Origin: Hybos culiciformis
Lineage: Eukaryota; Arthropoda; Insecta; Diptera; Hybotidae
Direction of reading: 5' to 3'
Assembly: GCA_964007475.1 (NCBI GenBank)
Contig: OZ023275.1
Span: 26,931,052 to 26,995,051, forward strand
Length of the DNA stretch: 64,000 bases
Both the position numbers and the translations under genes were made by a program. The notes below the pieces were generated by a model. It saw nothing but the letters and a program-made list of their open reading frames with translations. It had not been told where the DNA came from and ran no database searches. This document shows positions 27,501 to 37,980 of this stretch, one piece after another (positions within the stretch are counted from its first letter, which is position 1; each line of letters begins with the position of its first letter).

Positions 27501-30500
27501 AAATTTTAAATTAAAAAAAAAAAAAGAACTGAATAAATTTTATTTTAGGAAATTTTACGCAAGAAGCAAGTTTGATGCGTGAACAATTCGAAAAACGGGC
27601 TGAAAAAACTCAAATTTTATTACGTGAAGTTATGAAACGAGCTGATCGTACTGTTTGGACTTGTGATCCACAAGCTCACATTAAGGGAAAAACGTATGAT
27701 GAAGTAACTAGACTTCTTCAAGGTTATATTGAAAATGAAGTTGACATGAATCCTGAAAATACTTGCCGGGAAAATTGTGGTTTTTATCAAATTTCAAAAA
27801 ATCATGGATGTTTTGAAGATTTATACTGCTCCAGACAACCACGTTGCACTGGTAAATTATTGAATTGCCAATACGTTGACTCAGACATGTGGATTTGTCC
27901 ATCGGTAAAATATTACTATCTTTAACACAGGATAAATAGACTTAACATTTTGAATACATTTTCTAGGCATTAAACGATATAAGACGTTATGAGTATATAG
28001 AATATGAAAGTGGTAGAATATTGGGTCAAAAGGAACAATGTAATAGAGGCTCCACAAAAGTAAAATGTTCAAATAAAATAAGTTTCTTAAATGAAATTAT
28101 CAAATATTTTGTGATTTTAAGGTGGATTCATGGTGGAGATGGCTTTTCTGGCATTGTAGTTATTGTTTCTGCTTGTGTGACGAACAAGGTGCTAAATCAG
28201 ACAGATATTTTAATCTGAGAGAAAGTGTTGCCGACACCAAAAATAATATGTACGTTGGAACATTAATTTATTTAATTTTTTACTTTCTAATCTAATAATT
28301 TACTTTAATTTTAACTAACCTAGCGAAGTATAAAAATTAAGAAATTATTCAACGAATAATTTATAAAAATTCACGTAATAACGGAATTGAAAATTACCTT
28401 ATTAAAAAAATATTATTTTAGGGTCATTACTGGATTAAAATTTATCAAAAACAAACGAGTATTCCATATGCAAATTCAAGAAGGACAATTAATATCATAC
28501 GGCAATATAAATATGAGTACCTTACGATGGAAACCGGTAGACGATTACAATATATTTGATAAAAATGTCAGAGCCAAAGTCGATTTTCATACACTGGCTT
28601 GGGATAATAGAGCTATCGATCTAGATGATATTACAGCTGATGATCCAACTCATATCGTGATAGGAGTTCGATTCCGAACAGTGGGAACACATTTGAATTT
28701 AGAAGTAAAATTATGTGAATATGACTTTGAGAAAGGCATTTTAATAGATCCAGAAAGTAATAGTTTTTGGAAATCTAACGATAACACCGATGTCAGCGGA
28801 GATAAAAGGTAGAAAACTCAAATAAATTTAAAATTTACACATTTAGGTGTACAATTTTTATTTTATATTTTCGTTTTTTCATTTTAGAACACCAGTATTT
28901 TTACGTAATCCAGATATTTCGATTCGTAGTGCAGTTAAATCTTTACCGAATTCAAAACATAATCAATTTATTGAATTCGTTAACAGTGACATGGATAAAG
29001 ACGTAGCTCAAAGCACAGTACCGTTTGTAGATACTCAGGAAGTAGTTTCTAATCCTCCTGTACCATTAAGCGGAGTAGGAGTTTATCACAAAGGTCGAAA
29101 TGGTTTTGGTGGATTTATAGCACCAAAATTGGTAACATACGATTTTACTCCACATATACAAACACCTGTTGTAAAAACCACAGACTCGAAATTGTAATGT
29201 AATAATAAGGATAGAATAAAAAATAATAAAAATTTTTTTCTAACTGAATATTCTTATGAAAGAATCTCAACTTTAGTTTATAAAAATAAATTGAATATAA
29301 GTGCATCACTTGTCAAGAATTTAAATATAATAAATAATAAGTAATAAAAATCTAAAAATGAAAACTGATGTGATTTATTAATTATCGTAGATGACTATTT
29401 TTGTGGTAGGCACCCCAAGAACCAATACATCTATTTTATGAATAAATTGAAATTAATTTATCTAACGTAGCAAAGCACAAATATTGCCATACATATTTTT
29501 AAAATAATTTAAAAAAAAAAAATCAAAGACGATCGTTTAAATAAATGAAGTATTTTTCTTAATGTTGTTTAATTTTATTAATTTTTGTTCATAGTATTAG
29601 TAAAATTTACTTACTTGAACTCTGAGAGGATGAATCATTAATAAAGTTAAAATATCTGATGAAGGAAGTATTTCATTTAGTGACATGCCCATTGTTGTTG
29701 CTGCTTGACATGTAAATGCAGCCAAATATCGATGAAGTGGAAAATGAAATGAGGCAGTCATCATCTCGCTCTGAAATTAAATTTAAAAGGATGAATGAAA
29801 AATATAAATACGTATAAACTGTTCTGTGTAATTTAAAATGCTATTTGTATATTATATATTTACCTTTTCTAATTTCGGCTCCAAAAAAAATATTGCGTCC
29901 AACCATTCTTGAAGAGTTGTTATACAAAAAGTTAAGATCTTCTTTGCTAATTGAGCATGGGTACCATCTTTCAAATGTGATATGATTGACCACATTGGAT
30001 AAGCACTAGCTTCCAATTCACAAGAAAATGCAGCATAATATGAACTTGGTTCAAATTCTACATGAGATGCAGTTTCTCGAATATTCACATTCATCCCTTG
30101 AAGCATTGACAAAAATTGGAACCACATGTCAATAAGGTTGTCGTCGCGTAAAAATACCAAAGCAACCGACTCATGGGACAACACATTATTAAAATCTGAA
30201 ACTAACGGCCAATAACAATGTTCTTTCATTACTCTTTTGGCACAATCAATGACGAAATGAAAATTTTTTTCAGGAGCTACAAAAAATAATATATTTTTAT
30301 GTTGAAATTAAAAAAATATTAAAATATTTCAATAAAATAAATAAAATATTTAACTACTTTTATAACAAACTGAAGAATTTATTTGTAAAATCTCAAAGTA
30401 AAGCATAAAAAATTAACATATAAAAATAATTAATAATTAATTGGACATTCGACAAAAATAATGAAAAAAAACAACGTTCGAAAAATGTTTTGTCTTCAAT

Positions 30501-32976
30501 ATCCTTGAATAATCATAAAACTGCTGGTGTTTTAAAAAAAAATTTAAAAAATCAAAATTGAATTTTTTTTCAAATTTGTTTTATAATTATTTTTGCTTTC
30601 CAACAAATTCAAAAGAAATATTTTTCCTGCTTTACTGAGACCTCTGTACAAAAGCTTTTTAAGAATTATAGTTACTTGATTAATTTTTGTAGATTTTTAG
30701 AAATTTAGAAAATTACTTACAATGAAGTGTATTTTGTATTAAAATTTTAGACATCATTAATTTCAAACTAATTATCATGACGTGCAGTAAGCTCAATTCT
30801 TCCACCATTTTTAATGCTAAACTTTCATTTGAAAATAATTGAACACTCATATGTACAACTCTATTACTCAATGTATCAGGATCATTTGACATTTCTAAAA
30901 CACTTGGTATTCGACTGTAATGCATAACAAATGTGCGAGTCAAATGCTCCTAAAAATTAAATTGAAAATTATAATCACTTAATTTAAAAAAAAAAAAATA
31001 TTTTATTTACCTTATAATCCTGATCTGGCAACATATTTAATAAAAAACAAACCAAATTTTGCGGGAATTCATATTTGAAAGTCCAAAAAATGAATTCCTC
31101 TAGCAATGTTGAATGGTCTAAGGTGTCTCCTAAAGCTGGCAAATGTTTATATTCATCAGGTGGTTCCGGACTATAAACAAAATACCTTTTAGTATAATAT
31201 TTATGATTTTTGATTTTGTACTTTTTAGATTGTTAGATTCATCAAATGAATCGCGAAAATTTTTATTTTCTTAAAAAAAAAACCAACAGCATATCTCAAC
31301 TGGGTTAGAAAAGGGTCTAAAAATAGCTTCTTTACCGAGTTCTTTACTTGATAACTAATAACTTAAAATGATAATAATTTCTAACAATCCAAATACTTGA
31401 TATTATTTTAAGAAAAGGTTGTTTTTATTTAAATAAATAAAAATAAAATTACCTTGGAAACTTGCTTACGGCATCTTCATATTTTTTTCTGCTCGATTTT
31501 AAAAACTTTCCATATTTAGTTTCTGGAAACTTTGGTTGAACTGAAAATATTTTATAAACCTAAAAAAGAAAAAAAATATTGTAAAGTTTTAGATTTAGGA
31601 TGAATTTTAGATCATTAAAATGTTCCTTACTTCTTGATTAATTAACGCCTTCGTCATAACTTTTCTCATCAGTTCACCCATGTTATTTAAATCCATCAGC
31701 ATATTTCCAAATTCCTCGCATCTTTGTGCTGCATTATTATATGCAAATGGATTATTCGTTTTCGGTACTGAATAATCGCGAAGATGATGTAATAATCGAA
31801 ATAAAAGTTTTGGCATTAATACGTCAGCTACGGCCAATAAGTTATTTGGTACAGATTCTGAATTTGTTCGATTATTTATTCCATGATCACTGCAAAAACC
31901 TTCAGCTTTCATGACTGAAGTATCACCACAGTCACAAGCACCACCAGCTTGTGATAAAAACATATTAAAATCATGATTTGTATGATCTCCCTTCTTGAAA
32001 CAATCTCGACAAATTGACATACACGGTGAGATTCCACAGGTTCGACATCTGTACGCAACTACATGTGGAACCCAAACCAAACCACACTTAGCATGATTAT
32101 CATAACTACGAACTGAAAACAATAAACGAAATATTAATTAAGTAGATTGGAAAAGAATAAAATAATGACGAATAGACAGTCCTATTTTCAAACCCTAAAG
32201 TGATAAATCAATTTCCTACAAAAATAATATGCTTTTTTCCCCAACGAATAAATTAATTTCGATGTAAGTTACTATTTGAATATGTATCTCGTATATTGTG
32301 TGAAGTTATCTATGATTTTATAGAAATATATGAACAATAGGCTCGACAATAGGTTACACGATTTAAAGTATTTCCTTACGGATTTCAGACATAAAAATTT
32401 CTTAGTCTCAATTCAACTACCTACCCTAAAGACTTTTCCCGTGTCTCTGCGGGGATACAAGAAATTAAACCTCGCAATCTACCTCAATTCTATTTCACCT
32501 GTGTTTTTCGACGGTGCAGGAACCATAATTTTTGTTTCTCACAATTCATATACTTAAACTCCTTAATTCTTTTTGCATGGATCTATGTCTAATATCTATA
32601 TCTATATTAAATACTATAAAATCGCGGATAATTTCACATTCCAAAAATAAATAAAAATAAAAACACAAAGCTTACCAATGGAAGCAAAATCATCTGGTGT
32701 TCTGCCACCGGCCATTAACCATTTAATCCATTCAATACTGTCGGTATTATCAATTGACTGATTAGGATTGAATAAATATTCAAATAGCGCATCTAGTTCT
32801 GGTGTTTTACCACCATTTGCTTGATAGCATTCAGCATTTATATACGAGCCAGCTTCTTTTTTACCTTTTGACATAATTTTATGTGCCAATGTTGTTATTG
32901 ATTCATCATCAGCTGTGCTTGTTGTGCTACTACTGGCACTCCCAGAACTAGTGCAATCATCATTGTCCAAATTCAT
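12524..32976 (-). CDS. Ubr3: E3 ubiquitin-protein ligase UBR3, 15 exons
   Basis: N-recognin-family RING E3 ligase. Exons in transcript order: 32976-32676, 32112-31631, 31559-31453, 31170-31011, 30949-30721, 30276-29864, 29770-29615, 17744-16409, 16135-14844, 14782-14566, 14496-14284, 14073-13409, 13347-13216, 12844-12705, 12641-12524. They total 5961 nt, 1986 aa, in phase (human about 1888 aa). The UBR zinc box is at residues 110-177 (CGLVW...RCRTCG...CMSIC...ACDCGD...FCSDH). A Gln/Arg/Glu-rich coiled coil lies at about 1238-1297. A RING-H2 follows (C1318, C1321, C1410, H1412, H1415, C1418, C1443, C1446). The C-terminal cysteine-rich cap with CLWGS and EEDRDL matches UBR3 rather than UBR1/2. 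The start is the first ATG of an acidic, Ser-rich leader. Intron 7 is 11.9 kb and carries an oppositely oriented gene. Confidence 0.95.
12845..13215. other. UBR3 intron 13 with retrotransposon relic
   Basis: A 371-bp intron. Its right half is GC-richer than its neighbours and contains the reverse-transcriptase C-terminal relic listed separately. The left half is AT-rich with nothing recognised. Confidence 0.6.
13080..13170 (-). mobile_element. Degenerate C-terminal fragment of a non-LTR retrotransposon ORF
   Basis: On the minus strand this intronic stretch reads CGEEPET, then after a one-base frameshift VTHVFFKCP. This is the CxxC...H....C motif near the C-terminus of many R1/jockey-type non-LTR polymerases. 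The frameshift and lack of flanking polymerase mark it as a dead relic. Family level is uncertain. Confidence 0.5.
20939..29197 (+). CDS. Secreted protein resembling DUF4803 family (long form, module A)
   Basis: Exons: 20939-21202, 21635-21952, then shared exons 27345-27486, 27549-27904, 27967-28059, 28122-28249, 28422-28808, 28888-29197. The total is 1998 nt, 665 aa, in phase throughout. It begins with a hydrophobic signal peptide ([19 protein letters not shown]). A charged helical N-terminal region follows, then the conserved half: [49 protein letters not shown] and [19 protein letters not shown]. It ends with [13 protein letters not shown]...GFGG and ITYDFTPH-like blocks. From memory these are hallmarks of an insect family annotated as DUF4803, whose function is not known. 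The many cysteines suit an extracellular protein. The gene is nested antisense in UBR3 intron 7 and has a poly(A) signal at 29215. Module A looks like the standard N-terminus. Confidence 0.78.
25084..25240. repeat. Inverted repeat, arms about 70 bp
   Basis: Two arms with a core identical stretch around ACACAAAAATACATTGACAC and outer blocks around TATGTAAAC and AAATTTGTTA face each other across a short spacer. The arms differ by small indels. It is consistent with a small MITE. Target duplication not identified. Confidence 0.6.
25385..25495 (+). repeat. 31-bp tandem repeat, 3.6 copies
   Basis: Units start at 25385, 25416, 25447 and 25478 (partial). Each unit begins CATCTAAAT and ends TACGC(T/A)GATG, with a few substitutions between units. 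It lies 145 bp from the inverted repeat at 25084-25240. Confidence 0.85.
26687..27172 (+). CDS. Alternative signal-peptide first exon (module B) of the nested DUF4803-like gene
   Basis: A 486-nt open exon encoding a second signal peptide ([21 protein letters not shown]) followed by about 140 charged, cysteine-free residues. It ends at a GTTAGT donor in phase 0 at 27172 (a second possible donor lies 3 nt earlier). The next acceptor, at 27345, opens the shared exon in phase 0, so module B also yields an open protein: 486 + 1416 nt, 633 aa. It does not align convincingly with module A beyond its length class and helical, charged nature. It may be an alternative promoter and first exon, or the remains of a duplicated gene head. 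The stop at the end of the frame (27265) is simply intron read-through. Confidence 0.6.
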
Positions 32977-33481
32977 ATTTTAATTAAGTAAGTTTATTTT
33001 TTATTTTTTTTTTTTAACTTTAAATATTTTTACTTATTTAGGTATTTTACTATTACTTTTTTTTTTTCTTTTTTTTTAACATTTATTATCATCGAAATGA
33101 GATTAAAACATTTTTAAAAATGTTTCAAATGAAATATTATTATACCTACTTATATCTTATATACTTCTTATAATAATAATTATTTACTTACTATAAAAAA
33201 AAAATATTAAAATTTTTAAATACTTATGGAAAGAAGAAAAAAAAAAAAAAACTTGTTACACTTGTTAAAAAAAAAAAAAAATCATCACAAAATCAGCTGC
33301 ATTTTTTCAAACAAAAATGATGACAACAAATTTTCTAATTTTTTAAATGAATAAAATAATTTTTTTTATTGAGCACATTAATAAGTATTAAGTATCAGTA
33401 TCGCCAAAATAAGTAGTTAGTTATAATTATAACTACCTACCTGACATTAAAATTATGCACTTATACTAAACCATTTAGAAT

Positions 33482-33761
33482 GAGCCGACACAGGAACCTG
33501 CAGGGGATGCGAAGAGGAACCGGAAACAATACGAACTAAGAGGGCTAGAATATTAGGAGATTACTTCCTACAGAGCCCTGAAGATCTGTAAAAATACAAG
33601 GCAGGAAACTTAATTAGGTTTATGAAAGGAGTAGGGTGGCTCGATGGAGAATAAAAGGCCCATCGGGTAGGATGGTACAACGGGCCAACAGGCCTAAGTG
33701 CGAGGGAATACTGGAATTCCCGACCCGCTACAAGCTAACCTAACCTAACTTAACCTAACCT
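33482..33761 (+). mobile_element. 3' fragment of an R1/jockey-like non-LTR retrotransposon
   Basis: A GC-rich island in AT-rich DNA. In one frame it reads CRGCEEEPET, then RARILGDYFLQSPEDL, an in-frame stop, and LIRFMKGVGWLDGE. This is the C-terminal tail of a non-LTR polymerase. The expected H...C...CP segment after EEPET appears to be deleted, so the copy is dead. Downstream comes a 3' UTR-like stretch (GGGCCAACAGGCCTAAGTGC) and a short (CTAAC)n tail. Confidence 0.65.
33735..33761 (-). repeat. Telomere-like (CCTAA)n tract
   Basis: Five pentamer units of CTAAC with one C-to-T change, which is (TTAGG)n on the minus strand, the common arthropod telomere repeat. It forms the 3' terminus of the retrotransposon fragment, so it may be the element's own tail or an insertion target. 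Confidence 0.7.
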
Positions 33762-34708
33762 ATACTAAACCATATTAAACTAAGTAAGTACCTCGGTAAG
33801 TAAGTACTTATTATACGTACTATATACTTATACGTTATACCTACATACTTTTGTAAGTATTATTTTTTTGATGATCTATGCTTTAGTTTTAAGTCTTTGG
33901 TTTACCGAATAATAGCGATTTGCTATAAAGAGAAAATTAGATTTGTGAAAAATTAAAATAGAGAAGTTAGATAAAAAAGGAAAAAAGAATTTTTAAGAGG
34001 ATTTAGAAGTAAGTTGGAAATAGGAAAAAGACGTTGAAAGATTGTATTAAAAAACTGATAAGTTAAATTAAAGAAAAATTAAAAGATTAAATTGGAAAAG
34101 AATAAAAAGAAATTTAATTGAAAAATTGGTTTTTATTTCAAAATCCTGACGGTTTAGAAGTAAACCCTTACACTTTAAAAGGCTTAAGTAGAAAAAAATT
34201 TGTTTCTCCAAAAAAGAGACCCTTAGAGCACAGAAAAATGGTACATACAAAAAGAAAATCAAAAACAGAAGTTCAAATGTTTTAAATTTCTATACCTGGT
34301 TAGATGGAACCTACGGGGAAATAAACCTGAAACCAAATAAATCATTAAAATATTAGTAAACTACTTTCTTAAATATCTAATTTTTTTTGCAAATTCAACG
34401 ATTTAGAAAGCTTATCGTAATTACAAATTTTATCAAATGCCATTATTTCTATCTATTCTTTTAGTTTTGTCACGAAATTTAAGAACAAATCAAAATTGAA
34501 GACTGAACTCGCAGATTCAGATTCTATAAAAATGAACATAAAAATTATATTTTATCTAATAAGTAGGTATATATAGGTACTTATTTATATTTAAATAACT
34601 TTTTTTCTCTACGATCGATTATATTATTGTAAATAAAATAAAATTATATCTTCCTTTGAAAAACGATTTATGTATATACCTACTTAGTTAGATACCTATC
34701 TATTTAAG

Positions 34709-34799
34709 TTCGTAATTTTAACTTGAAACGTCGAAGCTTTTAATGAGACATAGGTATATCTCTCATTAAAAGCTTCGACGTTTAAGTTAAAATTACGAA
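34709..34799. other. Near-perfect 91-bp hairpin
   Basis: Arms of about 39-40 bp, starting TTCGTAATTTTAACTT, pair with only a single 1-nt indel around a 12-nt loop. The size and shape resemble a pre-microRNA or a very small palindromic element. There is no other support for transcription. Confidence 0.6.
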
Positions 34800-37700
34800 T
34801 ATCGGTAAATTTAATGGTTAATGTCAACGACAGTTCATTAAAAATGAAAAATAATAATAATAATAATTATTTCTGATCCTCAATCTGCTGTTTGTCAGAG
34901 GGTCAATAACTTTAACAAAAAAAAAAAAAGAGCAGTAAAACAACACATTGAATGTGATTATTTAATGAAGAATTTAAAAATTGTACGATTTTTTTCTGTC
35001 AATAAATTTATTTAAAAATTGACAATTTGAAAAATTTTAACAAATTCTTTTTTTTTTTTTTTTTTGCATAAATTTAATTTTTCTGATTTTATTCTTTCAA
35101 TTGATTTTATGGGATTTTATGGATCTGTTTTTTTTTTTCTTTTTTAAATTAAATACTTGTGTAGTCTTTTATTTTATTTTTACCTAAATAAATTGCGTTT
35201 TTAAAACATTTAATTAATCAAAATAAAAAAAACAATGATTGTTTTTGTTTTTCAGCCACACTGCTGTTAGATTGGTTTGGTGAATGATGAAATGAAAGAA
35301 AAAAATAAAACACACATAGAGTAAATATATATATAGGTATATTTTTTTCAAAATAAACACAAAACTAAATTGTGTATGTAGGATTTTATTTTTTTCAGAT
35401 TTTTTGTAAAGAAGAATTAAAAAAAAAAATTTTAATTCGTCTTCGTTTTTCAAACAAGTTTTTTGATTGATTTTTTATTTTCTAGATTTCTTATTCTTAA
35501 CTCAATGAATTTTAAAGTGAAAAACTAACAATAGAATGTAAATAATCGAAAATTTATGATTAGAATTAAATAAAAAAATTTCTGCCGATTCATGAACTAG
35601 AATGAGATTATATATAATTTATTAATAGACTCTATGACTACAAATTCTGGCAATCTTGAAAAATGTGAACATTCTTTAATTAACATATGCACTTCCGTCA
35701 GCTGTACCTATATGAGATATGACAATAAAGGATAATTATAATAAAAATTCAAAATCAGTTTTTATAAATATACCTACATCAAGAATGGTTATTTATAAAA
35801 ATTCTGAATTGCTTTTTCGTTTTCATATAAAATTTAATTAAAGAAAATTAGCAACTATTCCTATGTGTAGGTACATAATTCAAAAGTATAATTTATCTTT
35901 GAAAAAAAAAAAATATCAATAAATAATTGATCTAATTTCATAATACGATTAATCATTCAATATATAAAAATGTTAAGCGGAAAATAATTTGCTTACCTAA
36001 TCGTTGAAAGTAAGATATGCCTAATCACTTACTTACTTTTATAACTATTAAACTTATATATATTTAGCTTTCAGGAAAATTTAATTCAAAGGATAACCGA
36101 AGTCACAATAATATTTATTTGTTTTTCTGTATAATTAACTATGTACCTAAGTATTATATTATAAGTATTTCTTTTAAAATAAATGAATCAATTCAAAACT
36201 TGTTTCAATAAATACCTATGTTGAATCAACTTTTATCTAAATATACAGGTATAGATATTATATTGATGAAATTTTCACTCTTTAAACTATCTGGCAATTC
36301 ATTAAATAACTTTAGTTCATTAGATACCTATATTTCTAAAAAAAGATTTACCAAATCGAAACGATAAATCAATCTTTTACATAGAAATTTAGCGTTTATT
36401 GAGGGATATAAGATGCGTTTCATCTTGAATGCAAATATGATTAGAAAATTTAATAACTAAGTAGGGATACCTAGGCCACTAAGCATTTCGTTGTTTCATT
36501 CATGTTTTCATTATTAAAATTTGAGAGAATGAAAATTATACCTAGTGCCTTAATTGCAAAATGTATCTAATTAACAATTGCTAGAGTTGTTATGGAGGCA
36601 GGTAGGTACCTAGGTAGCTGCCTATAAGTCTTACAAGCTATTATTATAGTTAGCTATTAGACTCACAGCACAGGTAAACTATAGGTAAGTATAGATTATT
36701 TTTCGGTTTTCGTACATAATTCTTTAAGCGTCAGAATTCATTCAACTAAAAATAAATTATTTTTTTAAATTAATAAATATTGGTAGGTAGCTAGCTAATT
36801 TATGCCTAGGGATTTTAGAACTTACTGGCTCCATTATAAATAATCCTGCCTAGGTATTGTATACTTTTCTACCCCAAATATGAAACTGAATCTGAAAATT
36901 TTCCTAACATGGTAAAAATGTGGAAAATTAATTTTTTTAAAATAAATTTTTCATATATTTTTTTTTTTTTCGCTTTTAGCTGTGGTGATTTGACTTTGAA
37001 AAATGAAAAAATTAAAAAAAAAAACTGGTTATCACATCATTTTTATTTGGAGGAAAAAAGCCTCATGTTTTGATTTTTTTTTTTCTTTCAATAATATATT
37101 TTTTATTTTAATTAATATCACAAACTTTTATTCAATGTACAAATTAATTTTCAATTAATTATGAAAATTTTTTTTTTTTTAATTTATTTTTGATTCAAGT
37201 TTTATTTTATTTTATTTTTTTTTTAATTTAAAAAAATTTCACCGAATATCTAATTTTCGCATTTCTACATCCATAGTAGAAAAAAATAACTTCACTACTA
37301 TTGTTCTCTGTCTCAACAAAATGGAAAAAGACAACAGTGTATGACAGTTAGCATGGCAAATGGCAGTATGGCAATATGTTTTTGAATGTTAATCGATATA
37401 CTGCCGTAACGCAAAATTTTAAAAACCTTACAAGAGTGTAGAATAAATATAACAAATTAGCACGAGTGTAGTTGGTTTAAGGAATTAATGTCCTTTGTAA
37501 CTTTTCGTGCAATTGGAAATATAAGATGACAATAATTTTCGATAGTTCATAAGTTATCTTGCAATGAATAATTTGGTAAATAAAAACCCTTTAAATTTTA
37601 AAATATTTTTAGAAAAAAAACGATAAAATTAATATTTTGCGTTGTGGTAAATTTTATTAAAATTATAAGAGTAATAACATCGGAAATTGGTTTTCGCGAT

Positions 37701-37980
37701 TATCCTTTTCAATGAAAATGAACGATCCATAAATTGAATAATGAGAATATAAGTATAGGTAAAATTCCATTCTTCTGTAAATAACACAATTTCTTTTCAA
37801 TATTTTTGTATAAAAATAGTTAGGTTTTTTATTATTCATTATTCTAAAATTTAAATAACTACCTTTTCATTAAACATTATTTTCGTCTTTCAAGTTCTGG
37901 TAAATAAAATAGATAAATTTATATTATAATTAATATATAATATTTACATAATAAAATTCTATTTAATTGGAAATAAAAAA

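Larger units (their letters stand above)
17745..29614 (-). other. Giant UBR3 intron 7 (11.9 kb) hosting a nested gene
   Basis: The UBR3 exons at 29770-29615 and 17744-16409 join in phase 0 through HPLRVQ and SFFYEIL, which are adjacent in UBR3 homologues as I recall them. Everything between is therefore a single intron. It contains an opposite-strand secreted-protein gene (20939-29197). The stretch 17745-20938 is unannotated AT-rich DNA with poly-A and poly-T runs. The stretch 29198-29614 is also empty apart from the nested gene's AATAAA at 29215-29220. Most other introns in the window are 50-600 bp. Confidence 0.85.
32977..37980. other. UBR3 upstream region to FBXL4 3' end, AT-rich spacer
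   Basis: Five kilobases between the UBR3 start codon and the FBXL4 stop. It begins with dense A and T homopolymers (32997-33370), presumably UBR3 5' UTR and promoter. It then holds a retrotransposon fragment with a telomere-like tail (33482-33761), a purine-rich stretch (about 33950-34280), a 91-bp hairpin (34709-34799) and many TAGGTA or TACCTA words. The open frames at 34068-34262 and 35214-35453 are AT-rich noise. Confidence 0.6.
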
